DNA from: a virus
Virus record (IMG/VR): IMGVR_UViG_3300048837_001091
Location: 1-44,390 of that record
Reading direction: 5' to 3' (one strand)
Length of the DNA: 44,390 nt
The notes below the pieces were generated by a model. That model did not search any database. It saw only the letters and a program-made list of their open reading frames with translations, and was not told the origin of the DNA. Below, piece by piece: positions 8,868-16,623 of this stretch (position 1 is its first letter; each line of letters starts with the position of its first letter). Position numbers and translations under genes: made by a program.

Positions 8868-9920
8868 GGTTGCCCCTCCTGCGGCGACTGCCGCGGCTGT
8901 GCCCTCGGCCACCGGCTCGGCCGGTTGCACGCTGGCGTTGATGTGGTCGGCGGCCGGCTCGATGGCCGACACAGCGCCCACGGTGGTCCTGCCACCGGCG
9001 GACTTCACCGGATGGCGTTCGTTTAGTTGGTCGATGAGCTCGTTGATGCTGCCCAAGGTCCCGTCGATCAGGCCGCGGCTCTGGGCCTCGGCGGCCATCC
9101 AGACCTCGCCGGTGGCGTGCTGCCTGATGGCTTCGGCCGAGACGCCGCGGCCGCGGGCCAGGTCGTTGATGAACGTGTTGGCTAGCGCGTCAACGATCGA
9201 CTGGTGCTGCTTGAGTTGGTCCTGGGTGATCGGCGTGCCACGGGTACCCGCGCCCTTCATGGGGCCGCTGGAGACCACGTAGGTTTTGATCCCGGCGTTC
9301 TCGAAGCGCCGGCTCTCATCGTCCATGACCATGAGCGTGCCGATGCTACCGACAATCGCATCACGATCGGCCGTGACCTTCTCCGCTTGCCCGGCCAAAT
9401 ACAGCGCAGCCGACGCGCCCATGCCGCTGATGTGCGCGTAGGTTGGCTTCGTCTGCCGGCCCTGGTAGATGATCGCTGACAGTTCCTCGAGGCCTTGAGC
9501 GGCGCCGCCGGGGCTGTCGACGTGGAACACGATCGACCCGACTTCGGGATCGGCCATCGCCTCGGCGTAATGCCGCGCGATCGTGTCCTGACCCACACCA
9601 CTGGTCTTGGACGAGTTGTTGACCATGCTGCTGTGGCGTGCGATCACGCCACCGATGGGGATGCGGGCCACGCTGCCGTGAAGCGACCATGGCGCGGCCC
9701 GCGATTCCTGGTCCCGTTGCGAGTATCGGGTTGCGGCTTGAACCTGGCCGAGATGGTCCACGCGGGCGTCGACGATCTCGGCGATCGCGTCGGCATCGAG
9801 CAGCTCACCGCGGGCGTGGCGGTCCACCAGGCTGACAAGCTGGTTGAGTGCGGTGGCTTCCATGCACCACGGGCGACCACATAGGGCCTCGATGAGCTTG
9901 CTGTCACGCTGCTTGGGCAT
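7389..9920 (-). CDS. Prohead protease - scaffold - major capsid fusion
   Basis: This 843-residue protein starts at ATG 9920, preceded by GGAGGCGCAAGCG; the longer upstream frame lies inside the portal gene. Residues 80-290 form an S49/SppA-type serine peptidase: DSPGG at 135-139, nucleophile Ser170 in GMGAS, and probable general base Lys222 in SSGPMKG. Residues 350-500 are Ala/Gln/Asp-rich and helical, like a scaffold or delta domain. The C-terminal 340 residues (KPFWRNIARRT, GRAISVTYEMI, RWYLFADP) look like an HK97-fold major capsid protein of the Mu/D3 class. Protease, scaffold and capsid are separate genes in lambda (C, Nu3, E) but fused in several phages; self-cleavage would release the capsid subunit. 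Confidence 0.9.
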   Translation of the reverse strand: MPKQRDSKLIEALCGRPWCMEATALNQLVSLVDRHARGELLDADAIAEIVDARVDHLGQVQAATRYSQRDQESRAAPWSLHGSVARIPIGGVIARHSSMVNNSSKTSGVGQDTIARHYAEAMADPEVGSIVFHVDSPGGAAQGLEELSAIIYQGRQTKPTYAHISGMGASAALYLAGQAEKVTADRDAIVGSIGTLMVMDDESRRFENAGIKTYVVSSGPMKGAGTRGTPITQDQLKQHQSIVDALANTFINDLARGRGVSAEAIRQHATGEVWMAAEAQSRGLIDGTLGSINELIDQLNERHPVKSAGGRTTVGAVSAIEPAADHINASVQPAEPVAEGTAAAVAAGGATMPGSNGNSTVAAQPEGTTATTIDEKAIRAQANKDAADRIRDIQLRAQPYLDRDGVKAIVDAAIGDADTTPQAFADKLLAHLTEADKPKSHIPGVQVGASGRERKNADAALVLANRMTDIESKLEGESGARVARAIGFDSQDLARKAIREAQAGVGSVRLMDLAIGSIANAQAISFEQARDKFAFNEGQFMAAAFHGSSDFPHLLSNLAKKSLLAQFNEIKPFWRNIARRTAATDFKESTTIRLSESGDLKLIMPGGTPDHTTLNERAEKIKVEKYGRAISVTYEMIRNDDLGAFNQLTEIMGRGGARLPDQLIVALLGLNSGAGPTMSDGNGAFFATGRGNLASSPAALSYAEVRKARRAMMKLRGFGPDQAYIEVDPRVLLVPTDLADTADDITMQEFVPGSEGANNQRNTMRGRLRSVHSPRLSGTRWYLFADPGELAAFEVKFLDGQEQPTVDLIESKSTPFAREFWCWLPGVGVAPVNPEAGYSNAGG

Positions 9921-11544
9921 CGCTTGCGCCTCCTGCGTCGTCTGCCTTCTGGGCGGCGGCCAGGGCGGCCATCCGTGCGGCCCTCGACTCGTCGGTCTTC
10001 CGGTCGTTGTCGTCCTGGTCGCGGTCGTCGCGGTCCGTCTGGTCCTTGCGCCGTTCGCGGTTGTCCGGGTTTGCGCCGGCCTTGGGCCCCAGGCCCTCCC
10101 GCTCGCGCTCCTGCTGCACCAGCTTCTCCCAGCGGGCCATGTCCCGGGCCACCTGACGGGGGCTTCCGCCACGCTCGCCGATGACCTCCTGGGGGCTCCG
10201 CACGCCGTTGTCGATGTCCTCGCCGGCGGCCATGGCCTCCTGGGCGGGGTTGACGTACTCCCAGCCGGGGAAGCGCGGGGCGCACTTGTAGAGCCGCTCG
10301 CGGTCCTCGTTGATGGCCAGCCGCTGCTCTGGGGTCAGCGTGATGCGTCCCACGGCGATGGCCCAATCGATGACGCGCCGGCGCCACTGCTCGGTGTGGT
10401 CGGTCCAGACCCACCGCTGACGCGGGCGCCAGCCCTTGCGGGCGCTCAGACCCTCGGCCCGCTGGCTGGCGAAGTTCACGCGCGACCAGTCGCCGCTCAG
10501 CTCGGCGGTCGGCACGCCGGTGCCCCGGGCCATCCGACGCTGGAGGGCGTGGCCGAGCTGGTCGACCCCGGGCGCCTGCTGGCTGCCCTGGGCCACCTGC
10601 ATCGTGGTGCCCTCAGGCATGATGCCAACGATGCCGGGCTCCATCCGCATGACCGGGTCGCCCCTGCCATCGACCACGGCGGCGTTCTTGCCGTTCTTGG
10701 ATCGAAGGATCGTGTTGAACACGTTGGACGGCGAGGTGAAGAAAACGCCCAGGCTCAGCACCACCTTCAGCAGGGTGGCGAAGTCGTCGAGGATGGTCTT
10801 GTTGACACGGGCCGTGTCGATGACGCTGGTGGCCTCGGGCAGGCCGCGGATCTGGTTGGGCTCGCCGCCGAAGAACGTGAGCAGCGTGTCGCGAGCGTCG
10901 TACCGCTCGGTCTCCATGATCCGCATGCCCGGGTACCACCCGTCGTCGGGGTGCTCGACGTAGACCAGGTATCCCGAGACCCGGCCCTCGGAGTCGAACT
11001 CGACGCCATGTCGGACCTGGCGGCCGTTGTAGACGCCCGTGAGGGTGACGTCGACCCGCTCGGCCTCGATCAGTTCGATGGCCGGCATGGCGGGGTAGCC
11101 CTTCCAAGGCTTGGCCATGGTGTGGTGCACCGCCACGTCGCCGCCGTCGAAGCACTCCCCGTAGAACTGCCGCTGGCTCTCGGAGATCGTGGTGTCGCGG
11201 TCCTTGTTCACCGCGCGCCCGGCCCACTCCATGAGCTTGTCGATCGCTTCGTTGAGCTCGGGCCAGTCGGTGTCGGCCTCGCTGCCGATGCCCAGACCCA
11301 CGACGTTGTTCAGGTGGGCCTCGCGGGCCGCCTTGATGTTGGGGTCGCTCTTGGCCAGGAACCGGGCCTTGGCGCGGATGCGCGGCAGGTTGGACGCCTC
11401 GATGAGGGCATTGGGCCCGCGCGGGCTGGGCGCGAAGTCCGGGTCGGTGCGGTCGACGCGGCCGGCCTCCAGCCCGCCCCACGCGTTGGGCATGGCCACC
11501 TGCACCACACGCTGCACCGGTCGAAGGAAGCTCAGGAAGCTCAT
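9904..11544 (-). CDS. Portal protein (lambda gpB family)
   Basis: This 546-residue protein starts at ATG 11544 with an ATGA overlap on the gpW-like gene. It shows lambda portal features: an N-terminal region with LIEASNLPRIRAKARFLAKSD, the motif FDGGDVAVHH, then NNVVGLGIG and a membrane-like stretch near residue 275 that would be the crown or channel segment. The C-terminal 60 residues are highly charged (DRDDRDQDDNDRKTDE) and probably disordered. Twelve copies would form the DNA channel at the packaging vertex and bind terminase. Its 3' end overlaps the protease-capsid gene by 17 bases. Confidence 0.92.
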   Translation of the reverse strand: MSFLSFLRPVQRVVQVAMPNAWGGLEAGRVDRTDPDFAPSPRGPNALIEASNLPRIRAKARFLAKSDPNIKAAREAHLNNVVGLGIGSEADTDWPELNEAIDKLMEWAGRAVNKDRDTTISESQRQFYGECFDGGDVAVHHTMAKPWKGYPAMPAIELIEAERVDVTLTGVYNGRQVRHGVEFDSEGRVSGYLVYVEHPDDGWYPGMRIMETERYDARDTLLTFFGGEPNQIRGLPEATSVIDTARVNKTILDDFATLLKVVLSLGVFFTSPSNVFNTILRSKNGKNAAVVDGRGDPVMRMEPGIVGIMPEGTTMQVAQGSQQAPGVDQLGHALQRRMARGTGVPTAELSGDWSRVNFASQRAEGLSARKGWRPRQRWVWTDHTEQWRRRVIDWAIAVGRITLTPEQRLAINEDRERLYKCAPRFPGWEYVNPAQEAMAAGEDIDNGVRSPQEVIGERGGSPRQVARDMARWEKLVQQEREREGLGPKAGANPDNRERRKDQTDRDDRDQDDNDRKTDESRAARMAALAAAQKADDAGGASDAQAA

Positions 11545-11744
11545 GACGGCCTCCCGAACTCAAGCTTGTGGTAGACGCCGCCGTTGGCCTCGGACGCTTC
11601 CTCGGCCGCCAGCTCGGCGCGCAGGCGGCGCAGCTCGGCCAGATTGGCATGAGAGACGGCGCGGCCATCGGACAGCGTGTAGCTCTGCCCAGCCGTGAGG
11701 ATGTGGCGAATCGCCGTATCAACTTCCGCCGAGGTCACCGCCAT
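11541..11744 (-). CDS. Head-tail joining protein (gpW-like)
   Basis: This 67-residue protein lies between the terminase and portal genes, as lambda W does. The sequence has the typical small helix-strand-helix pattern: AGQSYTLSDGRAVSHANLAELRRLRAEL. Lambda gpW seals the portal after packaging and provides a site for tail attachment. ATG 11744 lies in the stem of a perfect 12-bp hairpin (11739-11772) whose loop holds the only SD-like AGGA, so its translation may be repressed. Confidence 0.75.
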   Translation of the reverse strand: MAVTSAEVDTAIRHILTAGQSYTLSDGRAVSHANLAELRRLRAELAAEEASEANGGVYHKLEFGRPS

Positions 11745-11772
11745 AGACGAATCAGTCCTGTCGTCTATGGCG
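11739..11772 (-). promoter_or_regulatory. Hairpin sequestering the gpW-like start codon
   Basis: A perfect 12-bp inverted repeat (CGCCATAGACGA / TCGTCTATGGCG) encloses a 10-base loop. On the transcribed minus strand the ATG of the gpW-like gene lies in the 3' arm and AGGA lies in the loop. Such a structure should limit initiation until it is melted or bound. Confidence 0.7.
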
Positions 11773-11784
11773 AGTCAAAAAGCA

Positions 11785-11804
11785 TTTTTACAACGTTGTA
11801 AAAA
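11785..11804. promoter_or_regulatory. 20-bp perfect palindrome centred on AACGTT
   Basis: Ten bases TTTTTACAAC are followed immediately by their reverse complement. It lies 4 bases after the zinc-ribbon stop and upstream of the gpW-like hairpin. The central CG resembles operators of LacI-family regulators; alternatively it is a weak transcript hairpin. No partner protein is visible in the window. Confidence 0.55.
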
Positions 11805-11807
11805 AAG

Positions 11808-12203
11808 TCAGCCGCGGAACTCTTCCTTGCCGTCGATGGTGACGGTCTTGAACGTGAACCCGCACGCGTTGCACTTGCGGTACTGCACGTTGCCCTGGGT
11901 GCTCTTCGATGGGCAGCCGAAGCGCCCGCACCGCGGGCACTTGGTCTGGTCCGCCCGGCTGGCGGCCTCTTCGCCCGAACTTTCCGGGGTTTCCGGATCG
12001 TTCGACTTTTCGGCTTCGGCCCGGGCCTTGGCGTCCGCTTCGGCCTTGGCCTCCTCATCGACTTCCTGCTTCGCCTTCTCGTCGGCCTCTCGCTTCGCCT
12101 GCTCTTGCGCTTCTTGCTTCGCCTTCTCGTCGGCGGCCCTCTTGTCGGCTTCCTGTTGCTTGTTGTCGGGTTGCTTGGGTTCGGTCTGCTGACGCTTGGC
12201 CAT
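11808..12203 (-). CDS. Charged coiled-coil protein with C-terminal zinc ribbon
   Basis: I start it at ATG 12203, after the terminase stop, with AGGAGAAACACG upstream; the longer frame would run back into the terminase gene. The 131-residue protein has an Ala/Lys/Glu-rich helical region (residues 15-75) and then a zinc ribbon with CPRCG and CNACG knuckles separated by about 20 residues. Its place between terL and the gpW-like gene suggests a packaging or head-assembly factor, or a DNA-binding regulator of the late operon. I do not know a named family. Confidence 0.75.
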   Translation of the reverse strand: MAKRQQTEPKQPDNKQQEADKRAADEKAKQEAQEQAKREADEKAKQEVDEEAKAEADAKARAEAEKSNDPETPESSGEEAASRADQTKCPRCGRFGCPSKSTQGNVQYRKCNACGFTFKTVTIDGKEEFRG

Positions 12204-12213
12204 CGTGTTTCTC

Positions 12214-14172
12214 CTAGAGCATGAACTGGGGCACGATGACGCCCTCGGAGGGGCCATCGTCGTACGCCAGCTCGTGGATCGAATCGAGTTCTAACGTGAT
12301 GGCCGCCACCGCCTCGGCGTAGGCCAGGGCCATCATCCAGTCGTCCCGCCCGTCCTTGATCTTCTCCCATTCCAGGCGGGGCGCTTCCCAACTGTGCTTC
12401 TGCTCGAGGGGGCGCAGCACGTTGGCGGTCATCTGGGCTTGGAAGTCGCGCGGCGGCCGGCACAGTACCGTCATGCGCGATTCGCTCACGCGCCGGGCCA
12501 CGCGGTCCACCCAGGGGTGGCGGTAGAGGTCGTACATGGGGATCTTGCCCAGCTCGGGCCGGGTCGGGTTGATGCGTTTCTTCTCGTCGCGCAGCTTGAA
12601 GGGCACGTCGCGGCCGACGCCGCCGGTCACAAACCGCATGGGCACCAGATCGATCCGGGCCGAGCTCACCTGGCTGTACAACACCGTCCGGCAGAGGTCC
12701 TTGATCACGTCGGGCGGCCACGCGTCATCGATGCCAACGGCATCCACGCCCATCCGGCTCATGCCCGTGGCCTGGTGGGGCTCGCCCAGGGCCACCGACA
12801 GGCTCGAAAGCCAGTCCAGCCACGCCGCCGAGCCCTTGATGGCCACGAGCTCGACAATGTGGGCGTGGCCCAGGCCGGACCACGCGACGGCGGCCGAGAC
12901 GAAGGTCGGGTTCTCGCGTGGGGCCTGGACGTCGGTGCCCACCGTGAGGAACCAGCACCCCTTGCGCCCGCCGGGCACCACGATCCGGTCGCTGACCTTG
13001 ATGACCGCCTCGACGGCGTTGGCGTCGATGACGGCCTCGCGCGGCTTGTAGGCCTCGCCACAGGCCACGTTCATGGCCGACTGCCGCTCGGCCTCATCCG
13101 GGGCGCCCTCGACCTTCCGGGCTAGGTTCACCACCGACACGTACGGGTCGACCAGGCCGTGCACGCCGAAGCCCAGGTAGTCCCGCTTGGCGGCTTCCTC
13201 GTCGCTCATGGGCGTCCAGCGCCGGCCCGTGCCACCCTCGCGCATGTCGGGGGGCCAGACCGCCCGCGCCCGCTCTTCGTCGGTGATGACGGCGTTGCAC
13301 CGGGCGCACCGCAGCTCGGCCGTCTCGGGGATCGGCTTGCCCTGCTCGTCGCTCTCGCGGAAGTGCACCAGGTCGTAGCTGGGGTCCACGACCTCGCCGC
13401 AGTGCGGGCAGTCGAAGACCCAGCGGCCCAGGTCGCTGAACTTGGTGAAGATCAGGTCGATGCCCTGGCCGTGCAGCGTGGGGTGGCTGAACATCCAGAT
13501 CTGCCGGTTGACCGACCGACTCGGCTGGCGCCCCAGCACGAAGTTGTGCAGGCCGCCGAACCGGCTGGGGAAGTTGGCCATGCACTGGTCGAGCTCGTCC
13601 ACGAAGATCGGGCCGTAGGTCCGGCTGCTCACCGCCGCGGCCGAGCCAGCGGCCGAGAAGTCGATGCCCCCGCCGCGGTATGGACGCTCGAGCAGGATCT
13701 GCCGCTGGTCGTCGGCCTTGGCTTCCTCGAACCGCTCGGCCAGGACCGGGATGGTCTTCACCAGCGGGTCCCACCGCTTGCTGACCTGGCTCTGGGCCTC
13801 TTCCTTGCGGCTGATGAGGTAGAGGATCGAGACGTCCTCGGTCGCCGCCAGGCACGCCATGATGTTCATGGTGGCCAGCGTGAAGCCCTTCTGGCTGGGC
13901 TTGATGACCACCACGCCCAGCTTGCCAGGGTTGTCGTAGATCAGGTCGTGGAACTCGCGGAGGAACGGCAGGTGGTCGCACCGGTAGGCGCCGGGGCGGT
14001 CGGCGCCCTGCTGGGATCCCAGCCGGACGTTCTCTTCGGCCCACTCGCTGGGGCGCCGGCGCACCCGGGGCGTGATCGACTTGCGGAACGCCTCGAGCAG
14101 CGGGATGTCCGCCCGGTCGAGGAAGCTCACGTCCAGCTCGGGGCGCTTGGGTCTCTTGGCCTTAGCGACCAC
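12214..14172 (-). CDS. terL: Terminase large subunit (lambda gpA family)
   Basis: This 652-residue protein starts at GTG 14172, overlapping the small-subunit gene by 11 bases. The N-terminal ATPase has a deviant Walker A (KPSQKGFT, residues 91-98) and Walker B with catalytic acid (PIFVDELD, 187-194). A zinc-knuckle pair follows (CPHC at 255-258, CARC at 289-292), which is characteristic of the gpA/PF05876 group. The C-terminal half holds the nuclease, with conserved acidic positions in GTDVQ and GRDDWMMALAYAEA. It pumps DNA through the portal and cuts the concatemer, probably at a cos-type site given the gpA affinity. Confidence 0.95.
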   Translation of the reverse strand: MVAKAKRPKRPELDVSFLDRADIPLLEAFRKSITPRVRRRPSEWAEENVRLGSQQGADRPGAYRCDHLPFLREFHDLIYDNPGKLGVVVIKPSQKGFTLATMNIMACLAATEDVSILYLISRKEEAQSQVSKRWDPLVKTIPVLAERFEEAKADDQRQILLERPYRGGGIDFSAAGSAAAVSSRTYGPIFVDELDQCMANFPSRFGGLHNFVLGRQPSRSVNRQIWMFSHPTLHGQGIDLIFTKFSDLGRWVFDCPHCGEVVDPSYDLVHFRESDEQGKPIPETAELRCARCNAVITDEERARAVWPPDMREGGTGRRWTPMSDEEAAKRDYLGFGVHGLVDPYVSVVNLARKVEGAPDEAERQSAMNVACGEAYKPREAVIDANAVEAVIKVSDRIVVPGGRKGCWFLTVGTDVQAPRENPTFVSAAVAWSGLGHAHIVELVAIKGSAAWLDWLSSLSVALGEPHQATGMSRMGVDAVGIDDAWPPDVIKDLCRTVLYSQVSSARIDLVPMRFVTGGVGRDVPFKLRDEKKRINPTRPELGKIPMYDLYRHPWVDRVARRVSESRMTVLCRPPRDFQAQMTANVLRPLEQKHSWEAPRLEWEKIKDGRDDWMMALAYAEAVAAITLELDSIHELAYDDGPSEGVIVPQFML

Positions 14173-14941
14173 CTAGATGGCCCTCCGCGCGCTGCACGGC
14201 CTGGCCGAGCTCGAGCATGCGCCGGTCTTCCACGTCTCGCACGGTCGATCGGGCGATCCGCACGAACTGCTCGCGCGGGCCGGGATCGACGCCGGCGGCG
14301 CGCAGGCTCTCGTACAGCCGGTCGGAGAGGTCCACGACCGAGGCCCGCGAGCCCGCCGAGACGATCGAGCCGATCTCCACGATGGCCCGGATGGCCTTGT
14401 TGCGGTCGATGAGCGTCTCGTCGCGCTCGGCCTCCTGGTCGAGGCGCCGGAAGATGGCGCTCGCAGTGGATTCCGCGCTCTTGATGGCCGTGGCGACCTG
14501 GCTGGCCGCCAGGGATCCGTCGCTCGTATTGAGGTCGGCCAGGAGCTTAGGAATCTTGGCGAGGATGCTCTCCCCGGTCTTGCGCCGGCCCTCGGGCGAC
14601 ATGTCGGGCTCTGTCTCTGACGGGGGCTCTGGCGGCTCTGGCTTGCCCTTCCCCCCCTTGGGCTTGGCCGGCTTGGACTTGCCGGGCTTGGACTGAGCCG
14701 GCGGCTTGGCTGGCTTGGGCTTGCCGGGCTTCGACGCGCCCCCCTTGGCCTTCTGATCGCTGGCGCTGAGCAGGCCCTTCTGCACCGCCCACGCCCGGAC
14801 CTCGCCCACGTCGAAGAGCAGCCGCGTGCCCTTGGCGTTGAGCTCGTGGGGGGCCTTGCGGTCCTTGACCCACTGCTGCAACACCCTGGGCGTGACGCCC
14901 AGTTGCGTTGCTGCTTGCGTGGTTGAGGTCTCGCGGGGCAC
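14162..14941 (-). CDS. Terminase small subunit (Nu1-like)
   Basis: This 259-residue protein starts at GTG 14941. Residues 5-55 form a winged helix-turn-helix of the Nu1/MerR type (AATQLGVTPRVLQQWVKDRK), which would bind packaging sites. A Lys/Pro-rich low-complexity linker of about 45 residues (repeats of KPGK and KPAKP) leads to a helical C-terminal region likely to contact the large subunit. Its place directly ahead of terL supports the assignment. The linker is unusually long for the family. Confidence 0.85.
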   Translation of the reverse strand: MPRETSTTQAATQLGVTPRVLQQWVKDRKAPHELNAKGTRLLFDVGEVRAWAVQKGLLSASDQKAKGGASKPGKPKPAKPPAQSKPGKSKPAKPKGGKGKPEPPEPPSETEPDMSPEGRRKTGESILAKIPKLLADLNTSDGSLAASQVATAIKSAESTASAIFRRLDQEAERDETLIDRNKAIRAIVEIGSIVSAGSRASVVDLSDRLYESLRAAGVDPGPREQFVRIARSTVRDVEDRRMLELGQAVQRAEGHLGGR

Positions 14942-14947
14942 ACGGGG

Positions 14948-15490
14948 TTACCGCCAGGTAGCTCCCATGGGCGAGACGCCCGTGGCGGTGCCGACCCGGG
15001 GCACGCGCAGCAGGTAGCGGCTCGGGCCCACGTCGTAGATGGTGGCGATGGCCGGGTTGGCGTTGGCCACGCCGACCTCGATGCCCGTGCGGGTGGCCAG
15101 CCGGCCTTCGCCGCTCAGCACCACGGCCTTGGGCAGCTTCTCGCCCAAGCGGCCGCCGTCGACCGCCGTGGCGCCCGCCGTCCAAGTGAGCGTGCCGATG
15201 GGCTCGACCAGCACGCGGTTCTTGCCATCGCTGGCGGTGTGGGCCGGCGTGACCAGGTAAAGGTCCTCGATGGCCGTCTCGTCCTCGCTGCCATCGATGG
15301 CACAGGTCAGCATCGCGCGGATGCCGCGGCTGGCGTTGCCGGGGCTGTCGAAGTCCATGAGCACCGCCTGGGTGTTGAGGGCGTCTCCGATGGCCGCCAC
15401 GTCCTCATACATGGCGGCGACAGATGGGGCCGAACCACCTACGGTGATGGCCGCGGTGGTCAGATACACGATCGCTTGAGCGCTACTCAC
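14948..15490 (-). CDS. Uncharacterised probable structural protein, 180 aa
   Basis: ATG 15490 gives a beta-rich, Ala/Gly/Val-rich protein without Cys clusters, signal peptide or membrane span. Motifs such as RYLLRVPRVGTATGVSPMG suggest a compact beta domain, like accessory capsid or tail proteins. It lies between the lysis candidates and the small terminase gene with short spacing on both sides. No function can be named. Confidence 0.65.
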   Translation of the reverse strand: MSSAQAIVYLTTAAITVGGSAPSVAAMYEDVAAIGDALNTQAVLMDFDSPGNASRGIRAMLTCAIDGSEDETAIEDLYLVTPAHTASDGKNRVLVEPIGTLTWTAGATAVDGGRLGEKLPKAVVLSGEGRLATRTGIEVGVANANPAIATIYDVGPSRYLLRVPRVGTATGVSPMGATWR

Positions 15491-15500
15491 GGTGATTCTC

Positions 15501-15893
15501 CTATGGGCGGATGAATTGCTGGATCACGGCCACCAGCCAGCCGGTGGCGCCAACGACCATGGTGGTCAGGAATGTCATGAACAGCTTGCGGCGGTCGGCC
15601 CTGGTCTCGGCCCGCGCGGCCTCGAGAACGGCGACGCGTCCGTTGAGGTCCCTTGGTGGGTGGGGCTTGATCTCTTCGCTGATGTCGTTCAGGTCTCGGC
15701 GGATGCCGTCGACCTCTCGCACCAGGCCGATGGAGTTGTCGCTTCCGAACATGGCCCGCTTCACGAGGCTGATGTCGTGCTGGCTGCGCTCGATGAACAC
15801 GCCGAGCTGAGCGTTCATGGTGGAAACCTGCGCGTTGAGCGCTTTCACGTCGTCGCGCAGCTCCTGCTGCAACTTCTTCTCGGTGTCGTCCAT
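15501..15893 (-). CDS. Coiled-coil protein with C-terminal membrane span (XhlA/holin-like)
   Basis: This 130-residue protein begins at ATG 15893. Residues 1-80 form an amphipathic coiled coil, then a basic segment (RAETRADRRK) is followed by one membrane helix near residues 103-124 (MTFLTTMVVGATGWLVAVIQ). Proteins with this design include XhlA-type hemolysin/holin partners and some spanins. Its position next to terminase and beside another membrane protein matches lysis cassettes. No enzymatic endolysin is adjacent. Confidence 0.6.
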   Translation of the reverse strand: MDDTEKKLQQELRDDVKALNAQVSTMNAQLGVFIERSQHDISLVKRAMFGSDNSIGLVREVDGIRRDLNDISEEIKPHPPRDLNGRVAVLEAARAETRADRRKLFMTFLTTMVVGATGWLVAVIQQFIRP

Positions 15894-15927
15894 GGCCGGG
15901 CCCCTGACCTACCTGGTTGCGTGCGGG

Positions 15928-16521
15928 TCAGAGCAGGCGTGCGGGCTTCTTGCCCTGGGCCTCGTCCACGAGGCGCCGGGCGGTGGCGCCCTGGTTCAGG
16001 CGGATCAGGCCGGCGTTTTCCTGGATGCGCTGCTTGAGCGCGGCGTCCGCCTCGGCGGCCACCTGCACGCCCCTGGCGACCTCGCGGCCGGCACGCTTGA
16101 GCTGCCACGCCCTGGCCAGCGAGGCCAGCAGCGGCACGCCCAGCGCCAGCGGCAATCGGTACGGCTCGGGCAGGAAGGGCAGCACGGTGTTCACCACCTG
16201 TCCGAGGATGGTGTCGCCCGATGGGTCGGCCTCGATGGCGATGGCCACTTCGAGGGCCTTGGTAGCGACGGCCAGTTGCTGCTCGACGGTGTCGAGGGCC
16301 TCCTGGGCCTCAGCCACCGCATCCGGCTCGGCCTCCGGGTCCGCGATGGTGGCGCCCAGGCCAGCCTTGATCCGTTCGAGGTCCTCCACGGCGGGTTCGA
16401 GCGTCTCGCGGGCTTGTCGCGCTTGGTCCTGCGCCTGCTGCTCGGTCAGGCAGCCGGACGCGAACAAGGCCAGCGCAATGACAGCGAGGCCGACAAGGGT
16501 GATGACTCGGTTTTGACTCAT
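15928..16521 (-). CDS. Lipoprotein with coiled coil and hydrophobic C-terminal segment (lysis candidate)
   Basis: This 197-residue protein starts at ATG 16521. The N-terminus is a lipoprotein signal (basic start, hydrophobic core, ALFASGC with acylated Cys24 expected). Residues 30-100 form an Ala/Glu-rich coiled coil. Residues 108-140 are hydrophobic (VVNTVLPFLPEPYRLPLALG), followed by a basic segment. An acylated coiled-coil protein beside a holin-like gene resembles an outer-membrane spanin component, though it is larger than Rz1. A virion-associated or periplasmic role is also possible. Confidence 0.6.
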   Translation of the reverse strand: MSQNRVITLVGLAVIALALFASGCLTEQQAQDQARQARETLEPAVEDLERIKAGLGATIADPEAEPDAVAEAQEALDTVEQQLAVATKALEVAIAIEADPSGDTILGQVVNTVLPFLPEPYRLPLALGVPLLASLARAWQLKRAGREVARGVQVAAEADAALKQRIQENAGLIRLNQGATARRLVDEAQGKKPARLL

Positions 16522-16576
16522 GGCGCTGCCTCTCGGCAGCTCTGGGGCGTCGGGCTATCGTGGGCAACCCCGCGCG

Positions 16577-16623
16577 AACTGTCAAGTGGGGCTTGACAGT
16601 TCAGCCGTCAAGGATTCCTTGAC
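16577..16623 (-). promoter_or_regulatory. Two adjacent inverted repeats between the immunity and lysis operons
   Basis: AACTGTCAAG/CTTGACAGTT (16577-16601, 5-base loop) is a perfect 10-bp repeat, and GTCAAGG/CCTTGAC (16607-16623) is a second one. Both share the CTTGAC core, so they may be paired operators. On the minus strand TTGACA (16585-16580) could be a -35 element for the lysis/head operon, but the -10 is poor. There is no U-run to make a classical terminator. Confidence 0.5.

Noticed and set aside
14173-14943. Alternative minus frame (256 aa) at the small terminase
   Set aside because: It is Ser/Arg/Pro-rich with no HTH, whereas the adjacent frame starting at 14941 has a clean Nu1-like HTH and overlaps terL properly.
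16555-16585. Strong leftward promoter before the lysis genes
   Set aside because: TTGACA is good as -35, but every -10 candidate at 17-19 base spacing matches poorly; kept only as a remark.
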